Source: Streptomyces sp. NBC_00775
Lineage (GTDB): Bacteria; Actinomycetota; Actinomycetes; Streptomycetales; Streptomycetaceae
Assembly (NCBI RefSeq): GCF_036347135.1
Contig: NZ_CP108938.1
Span: 6,820,001 to 6,884,000 of the forward strand
Reading direction: 5' to 3'
DNA: 64,000 nt
A program made the position numbers and the translations under genes. Below are positions 1 through 8,863 of the stretch, piece after piece (positions within the stretch are counted from its first letter, which is position 1; each line of letters begins with the position of its first letter). The notes under the pieces are model-generated. The model was not told where the DNA came from. It saw only the letters and a program-made list of their open reading frames with translations, and did not search any database.

Positions 1-1686
1 ACACCGCTGCTGACCGGTCTGGTCGGCGCGGTCGGGCAGGAGGCCGTGACCGCCGAGTACGTCCTCTACGACAGCACGGGCGCCGTCGTGGGCGACTCGC
101 CCCTGGGGACGGCCACCGTCGGGAACGGCGAGCGCGCCGCTCTGGTGGTGCCGGAGACCCTCACCGACGGCAGTACGTACAGCTGGAAGATGCGCGCTTG
201 TGTGGGGGACACCTGCTCCTCGTACACGGCGAAGAGCACGTTCACCGTCGATGTGGCCGCGGCGGACGAGGGCGACACGGGGGACACCGTCCCCACGGCG
301 GTCCAGCACCTCGCCACCAGGGCCGGTGAGACGGGCGCTCTCGTGACCTGGGAGGCGCCCGAGAGCTGGGGTGTCACGGACGAGGACCTGAGCTACACGG
401 TCACCGCCCTCAAGAGCGGCGCCACGGTGTCGACGACGACCACGGACGGCACGTCCGCGGTCATCAAGGGGCTGACCAACGGCACCGCCTACACCTTCAA
501 GGTGACCGCGACCAACAGCGTCGGCACCGGCGCGGCCGCCACCTCCGGCGCCGTGACCCCCGTCGCCGTCACGGGCGGCGCCGCCGTCTACGAGGGCGTG
601 GTGCAGGCCTACCTGGAGGCCCAACTCGGCCTGCTCACCGGTGACTACGCGTCCGCCGACTCCGCCGCGTCCGACAGTGACCAGGGCACGGGCTTCGCGG
701 ACGTCCTCGACGCCGAGCAGTCCGACCCACTCGGTGACCGGGCCGTCCTAGGCGACGAGGACTCCGACACCTACGAGCCGGGAGTGACCCTCAGCGACGT
801 GCTCGCCATGCCGTCCGGCACCACCGGCACCGTCACCTTGCGCGCCACGTCCAACCTCACCGACACCGTCGTCGCCGGTGAGGACACGGATGACCCGGAC
901 TCCACGGACGAGGCCGAGGAGAGCACCCGGCTCTATACGCTCACGACCGCGAGCACCCCGGTGCTGACCGGCTACCAGGACGCGGCCGCGGCCGAGATCA
1001 CGGTCAGCGAGTCCGCGGACGCGCTGGCGGTGGCCGACACCTCGACCACGGACGACTCCACCGTGCCCGACGCGATGGAGACGGACGCCGACGGCAACCT
1101 CGTCAGCGGCACCGACAGCACCTCCACCACGGCCACGACCGTGTCCGCGGACGCCACCTACGCCGCCGACATCTCCTGGGGCGGTACGGCTGCTTGGGCC
1201 CGCGACCACTGGAACTCCAAGCACGACTACGACAACGACTGCACGAACTTCGTCTCCAAATCGCTGAACCGCGGCGGCGGAATGAAGATGAAGTCCGGCG
1301 GGACCCGCTGGACCTACGACGATGACGACTACTGGTGGCGCGACGACGACAACAGCTGGCCCAAGCGTTCGTACTCCTGGGCCAACGCCTACCACTCGGC
1401 CAACTTCATGAGCCGACAGGCCACTTACGCCTGGCACACGAAGAAGAGCCAGGTCAACGTCGGCGACATCATCTACTACAACTGGAACCTGAAGGGCGAC
1501 GACCACCCCAACGGATTCAAGGGGATCAGCCACGCCTCCGTCGTGACGAAGATCGACTCCCAGGGGAACATCTACATCACGCAGCACAGCACGAACCGCA
1601 AGAACTACCGGCTGTCCAAGCAGCGCACAGGAAGCTACAAGAACATGGATGTCTGGATCGTGTCCGTGTTCCCCTGGTACGAGTGA
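1..1686 (+). CDS. Secreted fibronectin-III / amidase-domain protein, 5' end outside the window
   Basis: The frame is open from base 1, so the true start lies upstream; the GTG at 46 is internal. The first ~75 visible residues form an Ig-like domain with a Cys pair (ACVGDTC). A fibronectin type III domain follows at about residues 95-185 (VTWEAPE, LTNGTAYTFKVTATNSVG). A long acidic Ser/Thr/Asp-rich segment of low complexity precedes the C-terminal ~160 residues. That last part looks like the Amidase_6 / CHAP-type domain: the AWARDHW...DCTNFVSKSLNRGG region supplies the likely catalytic Cys, and GISHASVV the likely His. Family knowledge suggests an extracellular peptidoglycan or amide hydrolase. 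The substrate is unknown. Confidence 0.8.
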   Translation, partial: TPLLTGLVGAVGQEAVTAEYVLYDSTGAVVGDSPLGTATVGNGERAALVVPETLTDGSTYSWKMRACVGDTCSSYTAKSTFTVDVAAADEGDTGDTVPTAVQHLATRAGETGALVTWEAPESWGVTDEDLSYTVTALKSGATVSTTTTDGTSAVIKGLTNGTAYTFKVTATNSVGTGAAATSGAVTPVAVTGGAAVYEGVVQAYLEAQLGLLTGDYASADSAASDSDQGTGFADVLDAEQSDPLGDRAVLGDEDSDTYEPGVTLSDVLAMPSGTTGTVTLRATSNLTDTVVAGEDTDDPDSTDEAEESTRLYTLTTASTPVLTGYQDAAAAEITVSESADALAVADTSTTDDSTVPDAMETDADGNLVSGTDSTSTTATTVSADATYAADISWGGTAAWARDHWNSKHDYDNDCTNFVSKSLNRGGGMKMKSGGTRWTYDDDDYWWRDDDNSWPKRSYSWANAYHSANFMSRQATYAWHTKKSQVNVGDIIYYNWNLKGDDHPNGFKGISHASVVTKIDSQGNIYITQHSTNRKNYRLSKQRTGSYKNMDVWIVSVFPWYE

Positions 1687-1699
1687 TGGAGGGCATCGC

Positions 1700-2020
1700 A
1701 TGAAAGAGGTCGGGTTGCTTCGCCTGCCGCCGCGGTGGTCGGTACCGCTCGGAATCGAAGCCGTTCTCGCCGCTGCCACCGCGTACGGTCTCTACGTGCT
1801 CAGCGGGCACGTCTACTGTGATCAGGCGACCCAGGACAGCCGGGTCTGGATGGCCGGCGGGGTACTGCTGTCCCTGCCGCTGACCTGGTTCCTCGCGGGC
1901 CGCAGCAGCCGGGGCGCCCGTCCTGTCACCTGGCTGCTGATCGTCGTCCGGCTCCTCCTGGCGGCGTTCGTGTTCCTCCTGCTCCAGCCGTACTCGGCGG
2001 ACTGGTACATGGAGTGCTGA
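1700..2020 (+). CDS. Small membrane protein, unknown function
   Basis: A 106-residue product begins at an ATG 14 nt after the stop of the preceding amidase gene, with GGAGGG just upstream, so the two are probably cotranscribed. Three hydrophobic segments are visible: near residues 13-35 (IEAVLAAATAYGLYVLSG), 50-65 (GGVLLSLPLTWFLAG) and 77-96 (LLIVVRLLLAAFVFLLL). No enzymatic motif is visible and I do not recognise the family. An export or anchoring partner for the secreted protein is possible but is inference only. Confidence 0.6.
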   Translation: MKEVGLLRLPPRWSVPLGIEAVLAAATAYGLYVLSGHVYCDQATQDSRVWMAGGVLLSLPLTWFLAGRSSRGARPVTWLLIVVRLLLAAFVFLLLQPYSADWYMEC

Positions 2021-2038
2021 GCGTTTCTCGGCGATAGC

Positions 2039-2071
2039 GGGGCGCGGAATCCCTCACGGGGTCCGCGCCCC
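2039..2071 (+). terminator. Hairpin after the small membrane protein gene
   Basis: GGGGCGCGGA (2039-2048) and TCCGCGCCCC (2062-2071) form a perfect 10-bp stem with a 13-nt loop. It starts 18 nt after the stop codon at 2020 and has no clear T run, as is common for Streptomyces terminators. Confidence 0.7.
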
Positions 2072-2093
2072 GTTCTCCGTCCCGGCGGCCGGG

Positions 2094-2288
2094 TCAGCGC
2101 GTGAGGATTCCGGCCTTGACGGCGTGCAGCAGGCCCGCCATGGCGCGGGGCACTGCCGTGGCGATCTGGTCGGGGTGGTCGCCCCAGCGGAGGTGGATGG
2201 CTCCTCCCGTCGCCGCCATCTCCATGGCAGTACTCTGCGGGACGATCACATCTGAGGCAGGTTCGTGTTCTTTCCAGGACGGCGGTAC
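2094..2288 (-). pseudogene. Degenerate DUF397 paralogue without a usable start
   Basis: Read on the minus strand, this 65-codon stretch aligns without gaps to the DUF397 gene at 2475-2669. IHLR falls at residues 30-33 of both, and the C-terminal parts match (IATAVPRAMAGLLHAVKAG here, IATTTPHTLAGLLGALKTG there). Codon 1, where the paralogue has ATG, reads GTA. The family's N-terminal KSS/SGG and Cys signature is gone. A GTG at codon 14 or ATG at codon 22 could start a shorter protein, but neither has a good ribosome site. Best read as a decaying duplicate, though a short functional product is possible. Confidence 0.5.
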
Positions 2289-2293
2289 GTCTG

Positions 2294-2503
2294 ATGGCCC
2301 GCACTCGACCCTTCGCCCAGCGCGCGGCGATGTCCTTCGGCATGGCCGCGGTGGGGATGACCGTGACCTCACTCGTGACTGAACATGCGTTTCCGTCGGC
2401 TGTCGAGGTCGGGACGTTCGTCGTTGTCTCGGTGGTCCTGATCGCCGTGCTTGCGCCGGTGGCCAGGCGGCGCGTCAAGGCCGAGCGATCCGACCGGTCT
2501 TGA
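2294..2503 (+). CDS. Possible small one-span membrane protein
   Basis: A 69-residue frame starts with ATG and has GGACGG about 12 nt upstream. It carries a hydrophobic segment at about residues 38-56 (VGTFVVVSVVLIAVLAPVA) followed by a basic tail (RRRVKAERSDR), the usual shape of a small inner-membrane protein with a cytoplasmic C-terminus. The last 29 nt overlap the 3' end of the opposing DUF397 gene. It sits between two DUF397-type genes. No family is recognised and its coding status is uncertain. Confidence 0.4.
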   Translation: MARTRPFAQRAAMSFGMAAVGMTVTSLVTEHAFPSAVEVGTFVVVSVVLIAVLAPVARRRVKAERSDRS

Positions 2504-2669
2504 GGGCGCCGAGCAGTCCCGCCAGGGTGTGGGGTGTGGTGGTGGCGATGGCGTGCGGCCGGTCGCTTTCGCGGAGGTGGATGCGGCGAGAGGCTGCTGC
2601 CGCCAGCTCTACGCACTCGCCTTCGCCGCCCCCGCTGAATGAGGATTTCTGCCAGGTGAGTTGGGGCAT
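2475..2669 (-). CDS. DUF397 domain protein
   Basis: The 64-residue product starts at ATG and has the full DUF397 signature: TWQKSSFSGGGEGECVELA, then an IHLRESD region and a C-terminal LAGLLGALKTG helix. DUF397 genes of Streptomyces usually sit beside an XRE-type regulator with which they form a two-gene regulatory unit, for example around WhiJ and BldB-type proteins. No such helix-turn-helix gene is adjacent here: upstream is the divergent kinase gene and downstream is a decayed paralogue. It may therefore act with a regulator encoded elsewhere. That role is inference; family membership is clear. Confidence 0.85.
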   Translation of the reverse strand: MPQLTWQKSSFSGGGEGECVELAAAASRRIHLRESDRPHAIATTTPHTLAGLLGALKTGRIARP

Positions 2670-2829
2670 CGCGGTTCCTTTCAGAGGGCGCACATGACGT
2701 GCTGGATCAGGCTCAGTGAGTCGCGAGACCTGTGTGTTTCCGGCGCAACTCATCTCGTACGGCGCCGACGCCTGGGGCGTGTGCACGCACGGCCCCGGTC
2801 GGGGCAAGGCGACCTGGTTCGAGTTGGGT

Positions 2830-2855
2830 CGTGTCTGATGGGGGCGTGTCTGATG
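2830..2855. repeat. Direct repeat CGTGTCTGATG upstream of the kinase-MFS gene
   Basis: The 11-mer CGTGTCTGATG occurs at 2830-2840 and again at 2845-2855, 15 bp apart. It lies 46-71 bp before the proposed GTG start at 2901, in the divergent spacer between the DUF397 gene and the kinase-MFS gene. It could be a regulator site, but that is inference. Confidence 0.4.
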
Positions 2856-2900
2856 TGTGAAGTCGCCGCCCTTATTGGATAGTTGCCCTATCTTTCTCCC

Positions 2901-5501
2901 GTGGACCAGTTGATCGCCGAAGAAGACCCCACCCGTATAGGCCCGTACCGCCTGATCGCCCGGCTCGGCGCGGGCGGCATGGGCCTGGTCTATCTGGGCC
3001 GTTCCGAGGTCGGACGCACCGTGGCCGTGAAGGTCGTGCAGGCCGAGTACGCCGGGAACCCGGAGTTCCGCAAGCGCTTCGCCCGTGAGGTCGACGCCGC
3101 GCGGCGGGTGGGCGGCAGCTGGACGGCGGCCGTGCTCGACGCCGACAGCGAGGCCGACGTTCCCTGGGTGGCGACCCAGTACATCCCGGGGCCCGACCTG
3201 CACAGCGTGGTCGCCAAGGACTTCGGGCCGTTGCCCGAGCATTCGGCGCATACCCTCGCCAACCGGCTCGCCCTCGCCCTCCAGGCCGTGCACGAGGCGG
3301 GCCTGATCCACCGTGACCTCAAGCCGTCCAATGTCCTCGTCACCGTCGACGGCCCCCGCGTCATCGACTTCGGCATCGCGCGGGCCATGGACAGCCTCGC
3401 CGGAGACAGCCTGCACACTCGGACCGGCATGCTGATCGGTTCCCCCGGCTTCATGTCGCCGGAGCAGGTCCGCGGCCTTGAACTCACCCCCGCCAGCGAT
3501 GTCTTCTGCCTGGGCGCCGTCCTCGTCTACGCCACCACCGGGCGCCTTCTCTTCGGCGCCACGGACACCGGCCTGAACGCCCACCTCTTCCGCGTCGCCG
3601 AGGAAGAGGCGGACCTGACCGGCGTACCGGCGACGCTTGTCGATCTCGTACGAGAATGTCTGCACAAGGACCCGGCCAGGCGGCCGACCCCGCTGCAGGT
3701 GGCCGTACGCACGACGACGGACCGGGCCGAGGAATGGCTGCCGGGCGCGGTACTGGCCCAACTCGGCCGACATGCGGCCAAGTTGCTGGACTACGCCCCC
3801 GCGATCCCCGCCCCCGCAACCCCCGCGACCCCTGATCCGGCAACTCCCGTTACGCCCCTAGACCCCCGCATCTCGCCCCCGCAGCCCCAGCCCCAGTCCG
3901 TGTCCCACCTCGCCTCCCCGCCACCACCCCCGCCACCCGCGTACGCCCCGGCGCACTTCGGCCCCGCGCAGGCATTCGGGCCACCGTCGGTCACATCACC
4001 CGGCGCCTGGCCCGCCGCACCCCCGGCCCCAGTCGCGGCCCACCTCCAGGACGTGGCGCCCCCGCACCCCAGGCGCTGGTGGGCCCTGGTGGTGGCCGCC
4101 TTGGTGCAGCTGATGGTGCTGATCGAAGTGCCGGCCCTCAACATGGCGATGCCGTCCCTCCAAGCCGACCTGCACATCAGCTCCAGCAACTTGGCTCTGC
4201 TGTCCCTCGCCTATGCGGTGGCCTTCACCGGACTGCTGCCGCTCGGCGGGCACCTCGCGGATCTCGTGGGCCGCAAAGGGATGTTGATCGTCGGCCTGGT
4301 CTGCTTCGCGGTGGCCGCCGCGATGGGCGGTTCGGCCTCTGTTGCCGGAACGCTGATCTTTGCCCGTGCTCTGCAAGGCGTCGCCGCCGCGCTGCTGTCG
4401 TCGTGCGCGCTGTCCCTGGTGGCCACCGGCTTCACCGACCCGAAGGAACGCGGCAGGGCCTTCGGGGTCTACGCCGCGGTCGCCGGCGGCGGTACGGCGC
4501 TCGGGCTGCTCACGGGCGGACTGATCGTCGAGGGCCTGTCCTGGCGTGTGGCCCTGTACGCCAACATCCCCGTCGCCGTGATCGCCTTCATCGGCGTGGC
4601 CACCCTGCCGCACGACCTCCCGGGCCGCACCGGCGCCCGCTTCGACGTGCTCGGCGTGCTGCTCAGCTCCGTGGGGTTCGGCGCCCTCGTCTACGGCTTC
4701 AACAAGGCCGAGCCGCTCGGCTGGACCGACCCCGTGACCGTGGCCCTGCTCGGGGCCGGCGTCCTCCTGCTCATCGCGTTCGTGTGGTGGCAGACCAGGA
4801 CGTCCAGCCCGATTCTCCCGGCGTCCCTCCTCAAGGACCGCAACCGCGTCGGCTGCCTGCTCGCCATGGTGCTGGCCGGCGCCGGCTTCTTCGCCCTGTT
4901 CCCGGTCCTGGCCTATTTCCAGGGGAACGTCCTCGGATATACCCCGGCGCGGACCGGCGTGGCCTTCCTGCCCATGGTCGTCGCGCTCGTCATCGGCTCC
5001 ACCCAGGTCTCCGCCCGCCTGCTGCACCGTGTCGCGCCCCGCGTCCTGATCGTGGCGGGCCTGGTGACCGCGGCGCTCGGGCTGCTGCTCCTGACCGGCC
5101 TGACGACCGACAGTGCGTACGCGACCCAGGTACTGCCCGGCCTGCTCCTCACCGGCTTCGGCATCGGCCTGGCCTTCACGCCGGTCTTCGCCGTCGCGAC
5201 CGGCGACACCGCCTCGCCAACCGGTGATATCGCCTTGCCACAGCCCGGCGGGGCCTCGGCCGGCATCGTCACGGCCCACGAGGTGGGTGTGGCGATCGGC
5301 GTGGCCCTGATCAGCAGCATCGTCACCGCCCGTGTGAACTCCGCGCTCGCGTCGGGCCGGTCGACTTCCCAGCAGATCCCCGGAGTGGTGCTGAGCGGCT
5401 ACGCCGACACCCTCTGGTGGGCGGCCGGCGGCATGCTGCTCGCGGGCCTCATCGCCGCCCTGATGATCACGGCCAGAGCACCGAAGGGGACCGCGATCTG
5501 A
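2901..5501 (+). CDS. Serine/threonine protein kinase fused to a DHA2-type MFS exporter
   Basis: One 866-codon frame joins two complete modules. Residues ~13-275 are a PknB-type kinase: glycine loop LGAGGMG (23-29), VAVK with Lys44, HRDLKPSN with Asp139, DFG at 156-158, and SPGFMSPEQ in the activation segment. Residues ~297-392 are a Pro/Ala-rich linker. From ~394 on it is a major facilitator permease of the 14-span DHA2 drug-efflux type, with motif A GHLADLVGRKGM after the second span. Kinase and linker should be cytosolic. The start is uncertain: the frame opens at a TTG (2883), but GTG 2901 fits kinase N-termini better. TATCTT at 2890-2895 could be a -10 element giving a leaderless mRNA. 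The fusion suggests phosphorylation-controlled export; substrate and signal are unknown. Confidence 0.9.
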   Translation: MDQLIAEEDPTRIGPYRLIARLGAGGMGLVYLGRSEVGRTVAVKVVQAEYAGNPEFRKRFAREVDAARRVGGSWTAAVLDADSEADVPWVATQYIPGPDLHSVVAKDFGPLPEHSAHTLANRLALALQAVHEAGLIHRDLKPSNVLVTVDGPRVIDFGIARAMDSLAGDSLHTRTGMLIGSPGFMSPEQVRGLELTPASDVFCLGAVLVYATTGRLLFGATDTGLNAHLFRVAEEEADLTGVPATLVDLVRECLHKDPARRPTPLQVAVRTTTDRAEEWLPGAVLAQLGRHAAKLLDYAPAIPAPATPATPDPATPVTPLDPRISPPQPQPQSVSHLASPPPPPPPAYAPAHFGPAQAFGPPSVTSPGAWPAAPPAPVAAHLQDVAPPHPRRWWALVVAALVQLMVLIEVPALNMAMPSLQADLHISSSNLALLSLAYAVAFTGLLPLGGHLADLVGRKGMLIVGLVCFAVAAAMGGSASVAGTLIFARALQGVAAALLSSCALSLVATGFTDPKERGRAFGVYAAVAGGGTALGLLTGGLIVEGLSWRVALYANIPVAVIAFIGVATLPHDLPGRTGARFDVLGVLLSSVGFGALVYGFNKAEPLGWTDPVTVALLGAGVLLLIAFVWWQTRTSSPILPASLLKDRNRVGCLLAMVLAGAGFFALFPVLAYFQGNVLGYTPARTGVAFLPMVVALVIGSTQVSARLLHRVAPRVLIVAGLVTAALGLLLLTGLTTDSAYATQVLPGLLLTGFGIGLAFTPVFAVATGDTASPTGDIALPQPGGASAGIVTAHEVGVAIGVALISSIVTARVNSALASGRSTSQQIPGVVLSGYADTLWWAAGGMLLAGLIAALMITARAPKGTAI

Positions 5502-5659
5502 AGCAAAAGCAACATCAACTCGGCATGCCCATACCTATATAGTGTGCGGCCGGGTCGATCTTCGGCCGTTTTCACCACACGGGCTTCGGCTCGATTCGCT
5601 GCTTGGGCTTCGTCCCATCACCACCCGGGCCTCGGCCCGTATCACCACTCGGGGGAGTC

Positions 5660-6247
5660 GTGCTTTCCATCCGTCATGCCCTTGGCACCGCCATGCTCGT
5701 TTCCGTGGCGCTGACCCTCACCGCCTGTCAGCCCGGCGAGACCGACGACACCGGTGCCGCCGGCAGCAGTGCCAGTCCGAGCGCCACAGCCTCCGCAGGC
5801 GCTACAGCCACCGCCAGTCCTGCCGCCTCGGCGAGCGCGGACAACGGCTCCTGCCCGACCATCGCCAAGGGCCACAAGGTCATCTGGGTCAACAACGTCG
5901 AAGGCGCCATGAACAACGTCATCGCCAAGGACGCCAAGATGCACTGCGACCCGAAGTCGGACGCCGGTGCCGCCTACGAGCCGGTCGGTGAGCCGAAGAC
6001 GTACTCCATGGCCTCGGGCGACACCAAGGTGACCGTCATCAGCAAGAACGACATGAAACAGAAGACCCTCACCGCCCAGGACGGCGGCATCGCCCACGTG
6101 AAGACGTGCGCGGACCCGAACGGGGAGTCGTACGACGGCGGTCAGGCCTCGGCGGACACCAGCGACTGCTGGGGGATGAACTTCTACGACGTCGCGGTCG
6201 GCGCCGACAACAAGATCACCGCGATGACCGAGGTCTACTCCTCGTAA
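5660..6247 (+). CDS. Secreted lipoprotein, unknown function
   Basis: A GTG start with GGGGGAG just upstream gives 195 residues. The N-terminus is a lipoprotein signal: RHALGTAMLVSVALTLTAC, with lipobox LTAC and the acylated Cys near residue 20. A low-complexity Ser/Ala/Thr stretch (~25-58) is the cell-wall spacer, followed by a compact domain with four further Cys (CPTI, HCDP, TCADP, CWGMN). An in-frame ATG at 5603 would add 19 residues but spoils the signal peptide. I recognise no enzyme motif. The protein is probably anchored outside the membrane; ligand or partner is unknown. Confidence 0.75.
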   Translation: MLSIRHALGTAMLVSVALTLTACQPGETDDTGAAGSSASPSATASAGATATASPAASASADNGSCPTIAKGHKVIWVNNVEGAMNNVIAKDAKMHCDPKSDAGAAYEPVGEPKTYSMASGDTKVTVISKNDMKQKTLTAQDGGIAHVKTCADPNGESYDGGQASADTSDCWGMNFYDVAVGADNKITAMTEVYSS

Positions 6248-6263
6248 GCAGCCGTGGATCGCC

Positions 6264-6296
6264 GGGGCGCGGCACCCCCCTCAGGTGCCGCGCCCC
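6264..6296. terminator. Bidirectional hairpin between the lipoprotein gene and bglC
   Basis: GGGGCGCGGCACC (6264-6276) pairs perfectly with GGTGCCGCGCCCC (6284-6296) around a 7-nt loop. It lies in the 95-bp gap between two convergent genes and can serve both. Confidence 0.8.
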
Positions 6297-6342
6297 GTCC
6301 CCCGCCATCCCCCGCGACCCCCCGGTCACCTGGTCACCTGGT

Positions 6343-7773
6343 CTATTCGGCGGCCGTCACCGGCGGCAGCGTCCCCGTCCGGGCCGCCTGCCGGTACCAG
6401 AGGGCGCTCGACTTCGGCGTACGGGCCTGCGTCGCGTAGTCCACGTACACCGCGCCGAAGCGCTTGCCGTAGCCGTACGCCCACTCGAAGTTGTCCATCA
6501 GGGACCAGAGGTAGTAGCCGCGGACGTCCGCGCCGTCGGTGATCGCCCGCCGTACGGCCGACAGGTGGCCGTGCAGATAGGCGATCCGCTCCGGGTCGTG
6601 GACGCGGCCGTCCGGGTCCGGCTTGTCGTCGTACGCGGCGCCGTTCTCCGTCACATACAGCGGCAGGCCCGGCGCCTCCTCGCTGTAGCGCATGATCAGG
6701 TCGTGCAGGCCCGTCGGGTCGATCGTCCAGCCCATCTCCGTACGCTCACCCGGGGTTTGATGGAAGGCGACGTCGTCCGCGCCCGGCCAGGGGGAGAAGG
6801 AACTCGCGCCGTGGCCGTCCGCGCGCGGGACGTCGGCCGTTGCCGCCGCGGCCGACACCAGCGTCGGGGTGTAGTAGTTGAGGCCCAGCGCGTCGAGCGG
6901 CTGGTTGATCGCCGCCAGGTCGCCGTCCAGGACGTACGACCAGTCCGTGACCGACGACGTCGCCGTCAGCAGCGTCTCCGGGTACGCGCCGTGCAGCATC
7001 GGGCCGTGGAAGACGCCGTTGGCGAGGTCGTCGATGCGCCGGGCGGCCGCCAGGTCGGCCGGGTCCTGGGAAAGCGGCCTGACCACCGAGGAGTTGAGGC
7101 TCACCGCGACCGAGTTGCGGGCGGGCATCGTGGCGCGGAGTGCCGAAGTGCCGAGCCCGTGGGCCAGGTTCAGGTGGTGGGCCGCGCGCAGGGACGCCGC
7201 CGGGTCCGTACGGCCCGGAGCGTGCACCCCGGAGCCGTACCCCAGAAAGGCGCTGCACCAGGGCTCGTTGAGGGTGATCCACTGCTCGACGCGGTCGCCC
7301 AGCGCGTCGCCGACGATCTGCGCGTACTCGGCGAACCGCAGTGCGGTGTCGCGCTCGGGCCAGCCGCCCGCGTCCTCCAGCTCCTGCGGAAGGTCCCAGT
7401 GGTAGAGGGTGACCGCCGGCTTGATGCCGTGGGCGAGCAGCTCGTCGACCAGGTTGCGGTAGAAGTCCAGACCGCGCTGTACGGCGGGGCCGCGGCCGGT
7501 CGGCTGCACGCGCGACCAGGAGATCGAGAAGCGGTACGCCGTCAGGCCCAGCTCCGCCATCAGGGCCACGTCGTCGCGGTATCGGTGGTAGTGCTCGACA
7601 GCGATGTCACCGGTCTCACCACCGGCCGTCTTGCCGGGCGTATGGCTGAAGGTGTCCCAGATCGAGGGGGTGCGGCCGTCCTCCCGCACCGCCCCCTCGA
7701 TCTGGTACGCGGAGGTGGCCGCGCCCCAGAGGAAGGCGGGAGGAAAGGTCACAGGGGTAACGGGCTCAGGCAT
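6343..7773 (-). CDS. bglC: GH1 beta-glucosidase of the cellobiose system
   Basis: This 476-residue glycoside hydrolase family 1 enzyme cleaves cellobiose and short cello-oligosaccharides to glucose in the cytosol. The family signature [15 protein letters not shown] is near the N-terminus. The acid/base Glu170 lies in TLNEPW and the nucleophile Glu376 in YVTENG. Length matches the family and no signal peptide is seen. It lies last after cebE-cebF-cebG, 163 nt beyond cebG. A CebR-type operator overlaps its ATG, so it is probably derepressed together with the transporter. The symbol rests on the conserved gene order and the operator. Confidence 0.93.
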   Translation of the reverse strand: MPEPVTPVTFPPAFLWGAATSAYQIEGAVREDGRTPSIWDTFSHTPGKTAGGETGDIAVEHYHRYRDDVALMAELGLTAYRFSISWSRVQPTGRGPAVQRGLDFYRNLVDELLAHGIKPAVTLYHWDLPQELEDAGGWPERDTALRFAEYAQIVGDALGDRVEQWITLNEPWCSAFLGYGSGVHAPGRTDPAASLRAAHHLNLAHGLGTSALRATMPARNSVAVSLNSSVVRPLSQDPADLAAARRIDDLANGVFHGPMLHGAYPETLLTATSSVTDWSYVLDGDLAAINQPLDALGLNYYTPTLVSAAAATADVPRADGHGASSFSPWPGADDVAFHQTPGERTEMGWTIDPTGLHDLIMRYSEEAPGLPLYVTENGAAYDDKPDPDGRVHDPERIAYLHGHLSAVRRAITDGADVRGYYLWSLMDNFEWAYGYGKRFGAVYVDYATQARTPKSSALWYRQAARTGTLPPVTAAE

Positions 7774-7786
7774 GGAAGCGCTCCCA
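7773..7786. promoter_or_regulatory. CebR-type operator at the bglC start
   Basis: TGGAAGCGCTCCCA differs at one base from the CebR palindrome TGGGAGCGCTCCCA. It overlaps the first base of the bglC start codon. A repressor bound here would block bglC initiation independently of the cebE promoter. Site identity comes from the known CebR consensus; binding is inferred. Confidence 0.85.
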
Positions 7787-7936
7787 TTAGAGGTCGTGGA
7801 GACCGACGGTCAGGAGGAGGGGGGAAAGAGGTGGAGGGAAACGGGTGGGGGGAAGGCGGGGGCCGGGGCGGCGGTGACCCGGCCCCGTCGGGCTCCGTCG
7901 GGCCCCATCGGGCCCCGTCGGCGGTGGCGCGGCGGG

Positions 7937-8863
7937 TCAGCCCTTGATCGCGCCGTTCATGATGCCGCCGACGATCTGCTTGCCGAACAGCAGGAAGGCG
8001 ATGAGCAGCGGCAGCGTGCCGAGCAGCGCGCCCGCCATGATCACGGCCTGGTCGGGTACGTAGCCGGTGCCCAGCGAGTTGAGGGCGACCTGCACGGTCG
8101 GGTTCTGCTGGTTGAGCGCGATGATCGGCCACAGGAAGTCGTTCCAGGCCATCACGAACGTCAGCAGTCCGAGCACCGCCATCGCGGGGCGCGCCGCCGG
8201 GAAGACCACGTGCCACACCACGCGCAGGCTGTTCGCGCCGTCGACGCGCGCCGCCTCGATCAGCTCGGTGGGCAGCGCCTGCACCAGGTACTGCCGCATG
8301 AAGAACGTGCCGAACGCGGTGACCAGGGTGGGCAGGATGACCGTCGGCAGATGGTTGGCCCAGTGCAGGTCGCTCATCCACAGGTACAGCGGTACGACGG
8401 CCAGCTGCGGCGGGATCATCATCGTGCCGATGGTCAGCAGCAGCAGCGTGCTGGAGAACCTGAACCGCAGCTTGGCGAAGGCGAATCCGGCGAGCGTGGA
8501 GAAGACCACCGTACCGATGGTGATGGTGCCCGCCACGATCGTGCTGTTGAGCATCGCGGTGCCGAGCCCGGCCTGGTCCCAGGCGGCCTGCATGTTCTTG
8601 AACAGGTTGCCGCCGAACCACAGCGGCGGCGGCGTCTGGGCCAGCCGCTGGTCGTTGCGCGAGGCCGCGATGGCCGTCCACAGCAGCGGCGCCAGCGAGA
8701 CCATCGCGAAGACGACCAGGACGACGTAGGTGACCGGGCCCGCGTGCAGCTGCTTGCCCGCGCCGAGCACCCGGCGCCGGGAGCCCCGGCCGTCCGTGCC
8801 CGCGCCGCCGTCGCCCTTCACCTTCTCCTCTGCCTGAGGCAACGTCAGATCACTTGTGGTCAT
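7937..8863 (-). CDS. cebG: Cellobiose ABC transporter permease CebG
   Basis: A 308-residue inner-membrane permease of the MalG/CUT1 type. A charged cytosolic N-tail is followed by about six spans, and the EAA loop (EAARVDGANSLRVVWHVVFP) contacts the ATPase. In Streptomyces the cognate ATPase is the shared MsiK, encoded elsewhere, which fits the absence of an ATPase gene here. Its ATG overlaps the cebF stop (ATGA), indicating translational coupling. It ends with FGKQIVGGIMNGAIKG, typical of this family. Confidence 0.92.
   Translation of the reverse strand: MTTSDLTLPQAEEKVKGDGGAGTDGRGSRRRVLGAGKQLHAGPVTYVVLVVFAMVSLAPLLWTAIAASRNDQRLAQTPPPLWFGGNLFKNMQAAWDQAGLGTAMLNSTIVAGTITIGTVVFSTLAGFAFAKLRFRFSSTLLLLTIGTMMIPPQLAVVPLYLWMSDLHWANHLPTVILPTLVTAFGTFFMRQYLVQALPTELIEAARVDGANSLRVVWHVVFPAARPAMAVLGLLTFVMAWNDFLWPIIALNQQNPTVQVALNSLGTGYVPDQAVIMAGALLGTLPLLIAFLLFGKQIVGGIMNGAIKG

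Noticed and set aside
5542..5991. Alternative plus-strand frame over the lipoprotein gene
   Set aside because: Arg-rich without signal or ribosome site; the 5660 frame has a perfect lipobox.
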